Of a stretch of DNA of 64,000 bases, positions 37,550 to 45,673 are shown piece by piece. Each line of letters opens with the position of its first letter. Position 1 is the first letter of the stretch. The stretch lies in contig NZ_JBKHKJ010000018.1 in the NCBI RefSeq assembly GCF_046546515.1, positions 1 to 64,000 of the forward strand, read 5' to 3'. The translations under genes and the position numbers were made by a program. The notes beneath the pieces are model-generated. The model did no database searches. It had not been told where the DNA came from and worked only from the letters and a program-made list of their open reading frames with translations. The stretch is from Parasediminibacterium sp046546515 (GTDB taxonomy: Bacteria > Bacteroidota > Bacteroidia > Chitinophagales > Chitinophagaceae).

Positions 37550-37557
37550 TAAGTTTG
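37550..37557 (+). promoter_or_regulatory. Candidate -7 promoter box of the five-gene operon
   Basis: TAAGTTTG fits the Bacteroidota TAnnTTTG consensus exactly and lies 29 bp before the ATG at 37586. No clear -33 TTTG is seen at the expected spacing. Confidence 0.4.
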
Positions 37558-37585
37558 CTAAACACTGCTAAATAAATAGAACAGT

Positions 37586-38839
37586 ATGGAACGTAAACTG
37601 CGGATACCTGATCCTATTATTAAATTAGTTGTAAAAGAATGCGGGATTAGAAAAAAAAAATTTTCGTTTGCTGTACTACGCAAAAGCATTAACGAGTTTA
37701 TAAAGGCAGATTTAAAGGCTATTGATATTGTTCTATTCGAGCATTATGAAACAACGCAACCATCAGTCGATACTTACACAAGAGCATTTGGAGAAGCACC
37801 CCCTAAGTATGTTGCTCATGGAAGCAATATGTTGTTAATAGATTTATTATGCTATTATGCAACGAAGGAAAGTTGGCCGGTTCTTTCCAAAAAATTAGGA
37901 TTATCGGAGGATGACTTATTAGTTAAAGAACCACTATCTATAATAGCGGCTCAATCATCCTTTAAACCAGATAACAATGTTGATAAAAAAAGAATAAAAA
38001 AAAATACTCATTTATATAATGATATATTAATTTTTGGTGACAGGCTCAAATTTCTATACAATGAAAATCAAATTCAAGTAGGTGTTGACGAAGCAAATGC
38101 TGGCTATACTAAATTCAAGTCATTACTCAATTTATATCCTGCAATTCTCAATCGTATTTTCAAATTTAATATGAGAAATAAGAGGTACGAAAAAGTTAGA
38201 AAGATAATTGATGAAATAAGCAAAAAAGAGCTATCGGATAAGGTAATCACATGCTGTAAATTGGCTTTATGTGAGTGCGAAATCAGACAAGCATATTCAG
38301 CTTATCAACTTCATCCGAAAGCACAAATAGAGAAAATTCTTCTTGCAAAAGAAATTTTAGAGGCTGTTCCAGAAACTCAACACATGTATCCAGATTACTT
38401 ATATTGGAATGGAAGATGCGATTTGGATTTTTGGTATGCAACAAATGGAACTGATCCCGCAGATTTAAGATTATCTCTACATTGGTTTGATAAAGCATTA
38501 GTTGAATGCTATACTTGGTGGTCACATTTTTATAAATGCATTATTCTCAAACTGCAAAAGAAACATATAATACTTCAAAACGAGTTGAAAATTTTCACTA
38601 TTGAGATTATTAAGGAAAGTGAAAAATTCCCAAAAAAATCATCATTAAGAACATTTAGAATTGCATTATATCTGTTTAACAATGACCCAATTGGTTTGGA
38701 AAAATTTCTAGAAGAAAGCAAAAATTCAATTGTAACTTCAAATTCCGAATCAACTATTTACTATCACAATAAATTGATTTTCTATAATGAAAGAGAAAAC
38801 CGAGATATGTATAGAAAAATTTTAGAAAAGTGGATTTAG
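37586..38839 (+). CDS. Helical TPR-like protein of unknown function, first gene of a biosynthetic-type operon
   Basis: 417 residues, AT-rich. The N-terminal 130 residues (SFAVLRKSINEFIKADLKAI, LLCYYATKESWPVLSKKLGL) are helical and could bind a partner or DNA. From about residue 180 on, paired helices resemble TPRs (YTKFKSLLNLYPAILNRIF, NKRYEKVRKIIDEISKKEL, AKEILEAVPETQHMYPDYLY). No catalytic motif. The next gene's start lies about 11 bp downstream, so it belongs to the same operon. A regulator or scaffold role is inference. Confidence 0.65.
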   Translation: MERKLRIPDPIIKLVVKECGIRKKKFSFAVLRKSINEFIKADLKAIDIVLFEHYETTQPSVDTYTRAFGEAPPKYVAHGSNMLLIDLLCYYATKESWPVLSKKLGLSEDDLLVKEPLSIIAAQSSFKPDNNVDKKRIKKNTHLYNDILIFGDRLKFLYNENQIQVGVDEANAGYTKFKSLLNLYPAILNRIFKFNMRNKRYEKVRKIIDEISKKELSDKVITCCKLALCECEIRQAYSAYQLHPKAQIEKILLAKEILEAVPETQHMYPDYLYWNGRCDLDFWYATNGTDPADLRLSLHWFDKALVECYTWWSHFYKCIILKLQKKHIILQNELKIFTIEIIKESEKFPKKSSLRTFRIALYLFNNDPIGLEKFLEESKNSIVTSNSESTIYYHNKLIFYNERENRDMYRKILEKWI

Positions 38840-38850
38840 AATTCATAATA

Positions 38851-40095
38851 ATGAAAAAAAATATTATCTCGGCATTTCATCATCAATTTGCTGGTGGTTC
38901 AAAGAGCACAAGCCGTCTCTTGCATTATTTATCCCAAAATGGGCACACTGTAGATGTCTTCGCCTTTGAAACACCGCAATACTTTACCTATACAAAAAGT
39001 ACAGTACGAACACATATATTAGGCATGGATAATGTTAATTCTGAGGTAATTGATAAAAGCTTACTAAAAAATTATTTGTTTACTGAAAAAATAATGTCAA
39101 GCCTTTTAAAGACGGATAATCCAGTATTATTTGGAGCAAATCTGTTCCCATACTGCAATATTTTACTTGATGCAAAAATACAGATGCAGCACCAAAAGAA
39201 CATAGCAACGAAACTTATTGTTCATCCAGTTGGATCTGATATCTGGCAAGTTGGGTCACAAATGAAATCAAGGGTTAAATGGTTGCTAGAAAATCCTCAA
39301 GTGGATTCAGTTATTACATACTCTCATACCTTTATTGATGAAATAAAAGAATATTTTGATATTGACAGGGAAATGAATGTCGTGCCTCCCGTTCTTGAAA
39401 GAGAAATATTTTACCCTTTGAACGAATTAAAGATATCTGAACGGAGAAAATTACTTGGAATGAATGATGATGTATTCATTATGCACCACCATAGCAGCAT
39501 GAGAAAAATAAAATGTCCTGAAATTATCTTAGACATTGCCCAAAAAGCAGCTCAGGGCATTGCCGATAAATGTATTTTGGTTATGACGGGACCGATTCCA
39601 TATGATACGATTTCACGCTTACATTTGAAAAGCACAAAAATTAATGACGTATTTATCTATAAAACAGAATTAAGAAATCTCATTGTATATTGGACGGGCA
39701 TAATATCGAATGTAGAATACGTAATGCAAATTTCTGATGTGGAATTAAATGCAAGTTTGCATGACTCGTTTAACCTTGCATTAATGGAAGCAATGGCCTG
39801 TGGTATCCCAGTAGTAACTTCGGATGAGGTTGGGATAGGAAATCACATAGGAAAAGCCAATGGTGGTGTTTGTTTTCCTGTTAAGAAATTGAAGTTTGAT
39901 GAATTGAATAATGTTTTAAAATCTGGTAACTCAAAAAATCATTTGTTTGACATTGATTATGCTGTCAGCGCAATAATAAACATTGCAAGAAATAGGGTCG
40001 CAGCTAGGTTAGATGGTCAAGAGGCAGCGAGATATGTTTCGGAAGAATTTAGTTTTGATAATGTTGCAAGAGAATTTTATAAATACATCATGTAA
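38851..40095 (+). CDS. GT4-like glycosyltransferase
   Basis: 414 residues from the ATG at 38851; a GTG at 38830 would overlap the previous gene. GT-B fold features: the N-terminal HHQFAGGSKSTSRLLHYLSQNGH, VHPVGSDIWQVG mid-protein, and the donor-site signature near residue 315 (NASLHDSFNLALMEAMACGIPVVTSDEVGIG) with the conserved Glu. Transfers a sugar from a nucleotide-sugar; donor and acceptor unknown. Its TAA shares one base with the next ATG, indicating tight coupling with the nucleotidyltransferase. Confidence 0.85.
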   Translation: MKKNIISAFHHQFAGGSKSTSRLLHYLSQNGHTVDVFAFETPQYFTYTKSTVRTHILGMDNVNSEVIDKSLLKNYLFTEKIMSSLLKTDNPVLFGANLFPYCNILLDAKIQMQHQKNIATKLIVHPVGSDIWQVGSQMKSRVKWLLENPQVDSVITYSHTFIDEIKEYFDIDREMNVVPPVLEREIFYPLNELKISERRKLLGMNDDVFIMHHHSSMRKIKCPEIILDIAQKAAQGIADKCILVMTGPIPYDTISRLHLKSTKINDVFIYKTELRNLIVYWTGIISNVEYVMQISDVELNASLHDSFNLALMEAMACGIPVVTSDEVGIGNHIGKANGGVCFPVKKLKFDELNNVLKSGNSKNHLFDIDYAVSAIINIARNRVAARLDGQEAARYVSEEFSFDNVAREFYKYIM

Positions 40096-40967
40096 TGACA
40101 GACTTTAGTACAATACAATTACCTGACAGCATTCGGCAACTCTCCCTTTATAGAAGAGATCGTATCTATCAACTGCTTTATATTTTGCAAGGCAATAAAT
40201 TGGTATCAGGTGTTTTATTGGGTGGTTCTCTTTCATATAAAAATAAGGTGTCTAATTCAGATGTTGACTTATTCTGTCTAATAACTCAGCCGGACATATT
40301 TGAAAATAATCTAAAAGAGTACATTGCTGAATTGAATGACATAGATGAAATTATTTTTCAAGGAAGTTTTCCTTGGACCGAAAGACTCTTTACAGTTTAC
40401 TTTACGGAGGATATGGATTTCAGTATTGATTTATGTCTGATAAGTTCCGGAAATGCCCAAGTTTTTTTTTGGGAGCCGAACGGTTGCATACTTTTTGATA
40501 AGGAAGGCACCCTCACTACAATCAGAATATGCCAAATGGCGAGCCCTTTTTTTACAATGCACCCTTTTTTGAAACAGAATCCTTTTTCTTTATCAGTAGT
40601 TACATTAAAGAAGATTGAAAAGAACCTTTCAAGAAAACATTTGTGGAATGCATTAGAACAATTGAATGGATTACGAAGATATATCATGCAGATAGTCCGA
40701 CTAACCGTGATTAAGGATACTAATTTCCTTGGCAGGGTTGACCGGGATATAGAGGATGTTATTCCATCCGTAATGAATGATGCCTTTTCTAAAACTGTTG
40801 CCGTTTATGATGCAAATAGTATTGCTGAAAAAGCTATCCTATTGATTGAATTTCTCTTTGAGCTACAAGGTTATTTGAAAATGAGCAACGAAAACAATGT
40901 TAGTGAATGGATAATTAAACAATTAAAACATGAATTAAGCAAGCTTCAAAATTATTTATATGCATAA
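40095..40967 (+). CDS. Nucleotidyltransferase-domain protein
   Basis: 290 residues. Pol-beta-type nucleotidyltransferase signature at residues 35-65: GVLLGGSLSYKNKVSNSDVDLF (Gly-Ser helix, then Asp-x-Asp), with a third acidic strand MDFSIDLCLIS. The C-terminal half is helical, as in aminoglycoside- or HEPN-linked transferases (SRKHLWNALEQLNGLRRYIM). It could transfer a nucleotide to a small molecule, protein or RNA. Overlaps the ATP-grasp gene by 8 bp. The substrate may be the product of the other operon genes. Confidence 0.8.
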   Translation: MTDFSTIQLPDSIRQLSLYRRDRIYQLLYILQGNKLVSGVLLGGSLSYKNKVSNSDVDLFCLITQPDIFENNLKEYIAELNDIDEIIFQGSFPWTERLFTVYFTEDMDFSIDLCLISSGNAQVFFWEPNGCILFDKEGTLTTIRICQMASPFFTMHPFLKQNPFSLSVVTLKKIEKNLSRKHLWNALEQLNGLRRYIMQIVRLTVIKDTNFLGRVDRDIEDVIPSVMNDAFSKTVAVYDANSIAEKAILLIEFLFELQGYLKMSNENNVSEWIIKQLKHELSKLQNYLYA

Positions 40968-41913
40968 TTCTCACTACATAAAGATTATTACAGAAGCTGC
41001 AAATGCAATGGGAATTGACGTTGAATTGCTTGCTGAGGATTGGGCGATTGAGCTGAAACGAGGTGAAAGTACCAAATACATAATAGGCTATTTATTTCCA
41101 TTGAATGATGCGACTACTTGTAAAATTGCCAACAATAAAAACTTATGTAGCGAAATATTGTCAAGGAGAAATGTCCCAAATGTACCACATCAAATTACGT
41201 TTAGCCCATCCAAATTGGTGGAAAGAAGAAAAACTATAGGCAACTCGGGGTTGTTTGAAAATTTTATTTTTAAATACGGCTTTCCATTCTTGGTAAAGCG
41301 AAACAATTCCTCCAAGGGCCGGGGGGTGTTTCTAGTAAAAAACGAAGCCGAATTTGAAAATATTCTCTCTAAGCTTTATTCAATTGACGACGCATTTAGC
41401 CTTTCCCCTTTTAGAAAGGAAATTCGTGAGTATAGATGCATCGTATTAGACGGAGAATGCCTGCTTGTTTACGAAAAGCAGATTCCATTTATTATTGGTA
41501 ACGGGATAAGCACCATTTTAGAATTGCTTGCAGCGTTCATTAATGATTTTAAAGGAAAAATGAACAGCAAAAAACCCGTATTTGACGAATCAATGGCCTT
41601 GAGATTTTCTGAAATACCTACTAAAGGTGAAAAGGTATTTATGCAATGGCAGCATAATAGGTTTCTCGGAACAACATATAAAAAAATAACCGATGTAAGG
41701 ATTGTGGATCTTGCAATTGAAGCAGCGGAAGCAATTGGGGCACGTTTTGTTAGCGTTGACATCATTCAATCAGAAAAATTTGGACTCGAAGTATTGGAAA
41801 TTAATGCTTCAGTTGTCATTCACAGCCCTATCATATCAGGATCAGAAGGTACACAATTTGATGGTACAGGTAAAATATTTCAGCTAGCAATAAGGAAGGC
41901 TTTTAAAATATAA
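40960..41913 (+). CDS. ATP-grasp ligase
   Basis: 317 residues. ATP-grasp fold features: KIANNKNLCSEILSRRNVPNVP (as in GshAB and cyanophycin synthetase linker domains), FPFLVKRNNSSKGRGVFLV (ATP-binding Lys and Gly-rich loop), REYRCIVLDGECLLVYEKQI, and the metal-binding end FVSVDIIQ....GLEVLEINASV. Enzymes of this fold form amide bonds between a carboxylate and an amine using ATP. Together with the neighbours this suggests assembly of a small peptide- or amino-acid-containing metabolite or a protein tag. Substrates unknown. Confidence 0.85.
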   Translation: MHNSHYIKIITEAANAMGIDVELLAEDWAIELKRGESTKYIIGYLFPLNDATTCKIANNKNLCSEILSRRNVPNVPHQITFSPSKLVERRKTIGNSGLFENFIFKYGFPFLVKRNNSSKGRGVFLVKNEAEFENILSKLYSIDDAFSLSPFRKEIREYRCIVLDGECLLVYEKQIPFIIGNGISTILELLAAFINDFKGKMNSKKPVFDESMALRFSEIPTKGEKVFMQWQHNRFLGTTYKKITDVRIVDLAIEAAEAIGARFVSVDIIQSEKFGLEVLEINASVVIHSPIISGSEGTQFDGTGKIFQLAIRKAFKI

Positions 41914-41922
41914 TATATTTAT

Positions 41923-42450
41923 ATGAAAATACTAGTATTCGGAAATATTGCTTCAGGAAAGACAACTGTAGTAAGAAGATTAAAAGAAGAATACTCGTTT
42001 CAAGACGTTTCCATTGACAATTATAGAAGAAAATATGGTGATGGTAGTAGTAAAGGCGAAGCATTGGCAAGAATTGAGTTTTACCATACAGCAGGCAAAA
42101 AGGGAGACAATCTGATTATTGAATGCCTTGGCGTAGGAGAAGTTGCAGATAAGTTGTGTGAACTGTTATATGAAAGCAAAGAACGCATAATCTGCTTGAT
42201 TTTGCTCGTTAAAAAGGAAGTCTGTCTTTCAAGGCTTTCTCGCAGAAAGTGGGATGTTCCATTTCCCCACCTTCCAGAAAAAATATACTCTCTAATTGAA
42301 AACACCCAATTAAAAATAGAAGCAGCTGAGATTGAGTCTAAGTGGAACAAAATTGAGAACATTACATTTGTCTCAAAAATTAATAATAATAGATATGATC
42401 TTGAAATGATAATATCAGAAATGAAGTATATTATTAAAGAAGTAATCTAG
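41923..42450 (+). CDS. P-loop kinase-like NTPase, last gene of the operon
   Basis: 175 residues. Walker A GNIASGKTT at residues 7-15, then VSIDNYRRKYGDGSSKGEALAR and a Walker-B-like strand LIIECLGVG, with a lid-type Arg segment (CLSRLSRRKWDVPFPHLPEK). Resembles small nucleotide or sugar kinases; substrate unknown. 9 bp after the ATP-grasp gene. Its stop codon merges with an IS-end-like sequence. Confidence 0.78.
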   Translation: MKILVFGNIASGKTTVVRRLKEEYSFQDVSIDNYRRKYGDGSSKGEALARIEFYHTAGKKGDNLIIECLGVGEVADKLCELLYESKERIICLILLVKKEVCLSRLSRRKWDVPFPHLPEKIYSLIENTQLKIEAAEIESKWNKIENITFVSKINNNRYDLEMIISEMKYIIKEVI

Positions 42451-42480
42451 AGCCTGCATAAATTTTTATAAAATAAATCG
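42449..42480 (+). repeat. IS-end-like sequence at the end of the cargo operon
   Basis: AGAGCCTGCATAAATTTTTA resembles the terminal repeats at 29803 and 25120-25141. It begins inside the stop codon of the kinase gene, so a former insertion sequence may have ended here. No transposase reading frame follows. Confidence 0.45.
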
Positions 42481-43396
42481 CTAAAAACAATTGATTTAGG
42501 TTTTGTATTAGTTTTTACAGAAATGAACCAACCTTTTTAAGTATATATCAAAGAGGTTTAATTGATAAGTAAAGACAAATTATCCACTGTTTTTTAGAAT
42601 TAAATTCGCATTTATCTAACTGCAATCTTGTAGTTACCCTTCCACCAGTAGCGTAAAATTCACCATTTCCCTACCTTCGCTTATGGCAACAACCAGCATT
42701 TTCACCGCCCTCCTCTAGAGGGAGAATTCCAATAATATTCAACATGAGGCACATAAAACTGCTTATTGCTGACTCAAATTTTCCTTATTCAAACACTTAT
42801 ATTTATTGTCTTGGGGTAAAGCAGCCTTGAGCCAAAGGAAGCCAAGCCGTGCCGAAAGCTTGGAGGCACTGGGGCAAAGGGAGCCCGGAAAGACACGGGA
42901 GGAGAGGGACGAGACAGACGTGGCTGCGAGCAGCCGCCAGATGGCGCGGATAGTAAAGCTACCATCGGGAGCGGTAGACGCACAGTGGAGGCACTGGCAA
43001 TCCGTGGGAGGGCAAAGCACTAAGCGGAGGTTCTTGATTGCCAGTGCCGGAACGCAGATGGCGGCCGCAGGGCTCGCATAACGCATGGGCAACGGGCGGG
43101 CTGGGCGGTATGGCAGGCGAAGGCATATAGCGGAAGGATGGAGCGGAGCCTTCGCCTGCCATTGCGGACAGGACGCAGGGAGTTGCCCGAACGGAGGAAC
43201 GATGAGGAAAAAGCGTGACAAATTCCCAACCCGAAGGGCATTGCAAGTATGCCAAATGCCATGAAAGTGCCACAGCAGCACATGGGCATTGTTGCAATGA
43301 TTTGGCGGGCTTTTTATCGAAGAGAGATGGAGAGAGTCCGATTTACCCTGCTATTTAACACTAACATTTACAGATATTGAATTTAACGGGTTATGC
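42451..43396. other. Non-coding spacer carrying the second long direct repeat
   Basis: About 260 bp of AT-rich DNA without recognisable content, then the complete long-repeat copy. Frames read on the minus strand (42763-43281 and relatives) are rejected as proteins: they exist in several overlapping registers and mirror repeat structure. Confidence 0.6.
42716..43320. repeat. Long direct repeat, copy 2 (full form)
   Basis: Same orientation as 36545-36950. In addition to the shared 13-bp hairpin (42990-43002 with 43036-43048), it has a second perfect 15-bp hairpin, ATGGCAGGCGAAGGC (43110-43124) with 43148-43162, nested inside GGGCAAC/GTTGCCC arms near 43087 and 43182. Both hairpin loops contain AGCGGA. 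The two copies bracket the operon 37586-42450. Confidence 0.85.
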
Positions 43397-44026
43397 TCAT
43401 AAAAATCTTGTTTCCCAAGGCCCAGCAGGACTGAAAGAAATAAAAAAAGAATCAGGAAAATTAAAATAGCTAGGGAAAGTTACTTCGGCCAACTTTGAAA
43501 TGCCTTTGCTATAATCACCGATAGAAACAAAGGTATTTGCTCCTCTTTCAGGGGCTTTACCTCCAAGAATACCCAAGGGTCTTGTAGCACCAGAGTTAAG
43601 ATGACATAATTCAACCAGCGGGTTTAATTGAATTGCAGCACTTGTATCAATTTTAAAAATTACCGGGCATTCATTTTTATATCTTCCAAAATGAATGTTT
43701 AATCTTTTCAAGTTAGGCCAAAAAAAAACTCTTGAATTAAGTAAATGTATAAATTGGCTTCTATTCCAACCATCTGTTAAGCATTTATCTAATGCGGCAT
43801 TAAGTGGGCGTTGATCCCGTATACAAATCCTTTTTCCATTAATGTCAAGACTAATATGCTCAATTCTCCTATTCGTTTTTAAAGTCTCTCTCTCAGAATA
43901 ATTCGAAAGGTCGATAAGCCTATTAGTACTATAAAGCTTTTTGGTTTCATAAATAAAATCTAAGTTCCTTTTATCAGTTAAATGATATATATAAGGGACT
44001 TTGTTTAACAATTCATTTTGCTCCAT
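43397..44026 (-). CDS. DUF7002-like, possible ADP-ribosyltransferase-fold protein
   Basis: 209 residues. Opening YIYHLTDKRNLDFIYETKKLYS is of the kind found in ADP-ribosyltransferase-fold families (His and Tyr in the first strand), followed by RICIRDQRPLNAALDKCL, SRVFFWPNLKRLNIHFGRYK and LCHLNSGATRPLG. This order matches what I recall as DUF7002. If active it would transfer ADP-ribose from NAD; the catalytic Glu is not certain. Its ATG directly follows the stop of the gene upstream with no gap. The macro domain two genes upstream is what one expects beside an ADP-ribosyltransferase toxin. Confidence 0.65.
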   Translation of the reverse strand: MEQNELLNKVPYIYHLTDKRNLDFIYETKKLYSTNRLIDLSNYSERETLKTNRRIEHISLDINGKRICIRDQRPLNAALDKCLTDGWNRSQFIHLLNSRVFFWPNLKRLNIHFGRYKNECPVIFKIDTSAAIQLNPLVELCHLNSGATRPLGILGGKAPERGANTFVSIGDYSKGISKLAEVTFPSYFNFPDSFFISFSPAGPWETRFL

Positions 44027-45673
44027 TTATTTCCAGTTTCTACGATCAATAATTGCCCTATAGTCAAAGCCGATTCCAATAAGTGATACTTTTACACCAG
44101 AACATCGTTCAATTTCTTCAATTAATTGTCTTGTTTCAGAAGTCAATTGGTCATATCTTCTTGCTTTTTCGTTCTTGATTGATATATAATCTGTAAATGT
44201 TAAAGCTATGTCAGTTGGCGAATTTAACTCACAGCCACGTCTAAACATTTCCCAACTAAATTCTGCAATCCGTCTGTCGATTTTAGTAGTAGTGGTTTTT
44301 TCTTTTTGGATTAATTCCTCAGCATTTTTTCCGGATCTTTTTGCAACAGTTTCCATATCAATTTCTTGGCTAACAAAAGTACCAGAAGTACCGCCAACCC
44401 TAATAGGGTATGTTCTAGTTACCATAATAATTTTATTAACCCTCTTAGGCGAAATGCCAGCTTCTGATAAGCATCCTGAAACGCTAGTATCCCGAGACGT
44501 CACATAGGGATATATTCCATGATGCAAGCTTAATCCGCTCCCTTGAGTACCTTCTAATAAGATTTTCTTATTATTACGGTACATATCTTCTAATATTTGG
44601 GCTGTATTGCCAATAAAAGGCTTTAACTTATTATTGTATTTAGCTTTATGTTTATCATCAGCATTTAAACGAGCTAAAATATTGTTAGAGGTTGCATACC
44701 CGACACCTTGAGCTGTAGATCCAATTGTTTTTTTGACTTTTTCCTCCTCAGAAATGTCGTTCTCTGATATAATAATAGCGTTTTCATCAATAAATAAACG
44801 ACGAGAAAATTCATCTTCCACTTTATATTTTGCTATTTCCTCTAATAATTTATTGGCATTTATTACTGTTCCCGGTCCAAGTAATATTTTAGCGTTTTGA
44901 TTTCTCCATGTGCCTGAAGGTAGCAAATGAAAAACATGCTTAGCAGGTTCTTCGTAAACTGTATGCCCAGCATTTGGGCCACCTACTCGCATCAGGCAGT
45001 CATAAAATGGGGCAATATGCCCGGCAATTTGCCCTTTTCCTTCAGACCCAAATTGACCACCAACAATTACATCTACTAACTCGTTTTTTGTAGGCGCCAA
45101 TAATTTAAAAAAACTAGCTACCCTAATTAATACATCTTCCTTTGTGCAACGCTCCGAATCGATAACAAGATCTGCTTCTTCTTCAAGGGTATTTACTTGC
45201 GCTTCGGTTTTGTCTTTCTTTGCTGCTATATATTTTTGTTCGGATTCTTGTTGTGTTAAACTTTCAAATTCATTCCTTTGATAAAAACGTCGCTCAAGTA
45301 TCTTTTTTGAGGCAACTAAGTGTATGTGAAAAACAGAATAGCTGTATGCTTTCCGAAAGCATTCGATTTGCTTTAAAATTCTAACAGAATCTACGACATA
45401 CAAATTATGCTCTGAAAAAGTTTTTGAGAAAGATTCATTAAAGTTATCCAATACCCATTTTCCACCACCAGAGCTATCCAGGGATTCTCCCAATTTTTGA
45501 AAAAAGTTTCTTTCGGGCTTTTTGCCTGAAAGCTTTTTGTTCCCTATCTCTTTAAGCACCTCCCTAGTTTTTAATACTTTAAATGCAAAAGTATTCTCAA
45601 GACCTTTTGACAACGTTGATTTTCCGGCAGCAATTTCGCCGCTTAATAAGAGAATTATTTTTCTTTGGGCCAT
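44027..45673 (-). CDS. Fusion of a (d)NMP-kinase-like P-loop domain and an adenylosuccinate-synthetase (PurA/PurZ-like) domain
   Basis: 548 residues. Residues 1-192: P-loop kinase with Walker A SGEIAAGKST (11-20), like nucleoside/nucleotide kinases. Residues 198-548: PurA-like GTPase fold with GGQFGSEGKGQIAGHI (205-220), GGPNAGHTVY (His237), GSTAQGVGYATSN, LEGTQGSGLSLHHGIYPYVTS and TKIDRRIAEF. In PurA the first motif reads QWGDEGKGK and its Asp is the catalytic base; here it is Ser210. I recall Asp-to-Ser/Gly changes at this point in phage PurZ, which adds Asp to dGMP on the way to 2-aminoadenine. About 350 residues is short for PurA. Overlaps the gene upstream by 19 bp. Confidence 0.82.
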   Translation of the reverse strand: MAQRKIILLLSGEIAAGKSTLSKGLENTFAFKVLKTREVLKEIGNKKLSGKKPERNFFQKLGESLDSSGGGKWVLDNFNESFSKTFSEHNLYVVDSVRILKQIECFRKAYSYSVFHIHLVASKKILERRFYQRNEFESLTQQESEQKYIAAKKDKTEAQVNTLEEEADLVIDSERCTKEDVLIRVASFFKLLAPTKNELVDVIVGGQFGSEGKGQIAGHIAPFYDCLMRVGGPNAGHTVYEEPAKHVFHLLPSGTWRNQNAKILLGPGTVINANKLLEEIAKYKVEDEFSRRLFIDENAIIISENDISEEEKVKKTIGSTAQGVGYATSNNILARLNADDKHKAKYNNKLKPFIGNTAQILEDMYRNNKKILLEGTQGSGLSLHHGIYPYVTSRDTSVSGCLSEAGISPKRVNKIIMVTRTYPIRVGGTSGTFVSQEIDMETVAKRSGKNAEELIQKEKTTTTKIDRRIAEFSWEMFRRGCELNSPTDIALTFTDYISIKNEKARRYDQLTSETRQLIEEIERCSGVKVSLIGIGFDYRAIIDRRNWK

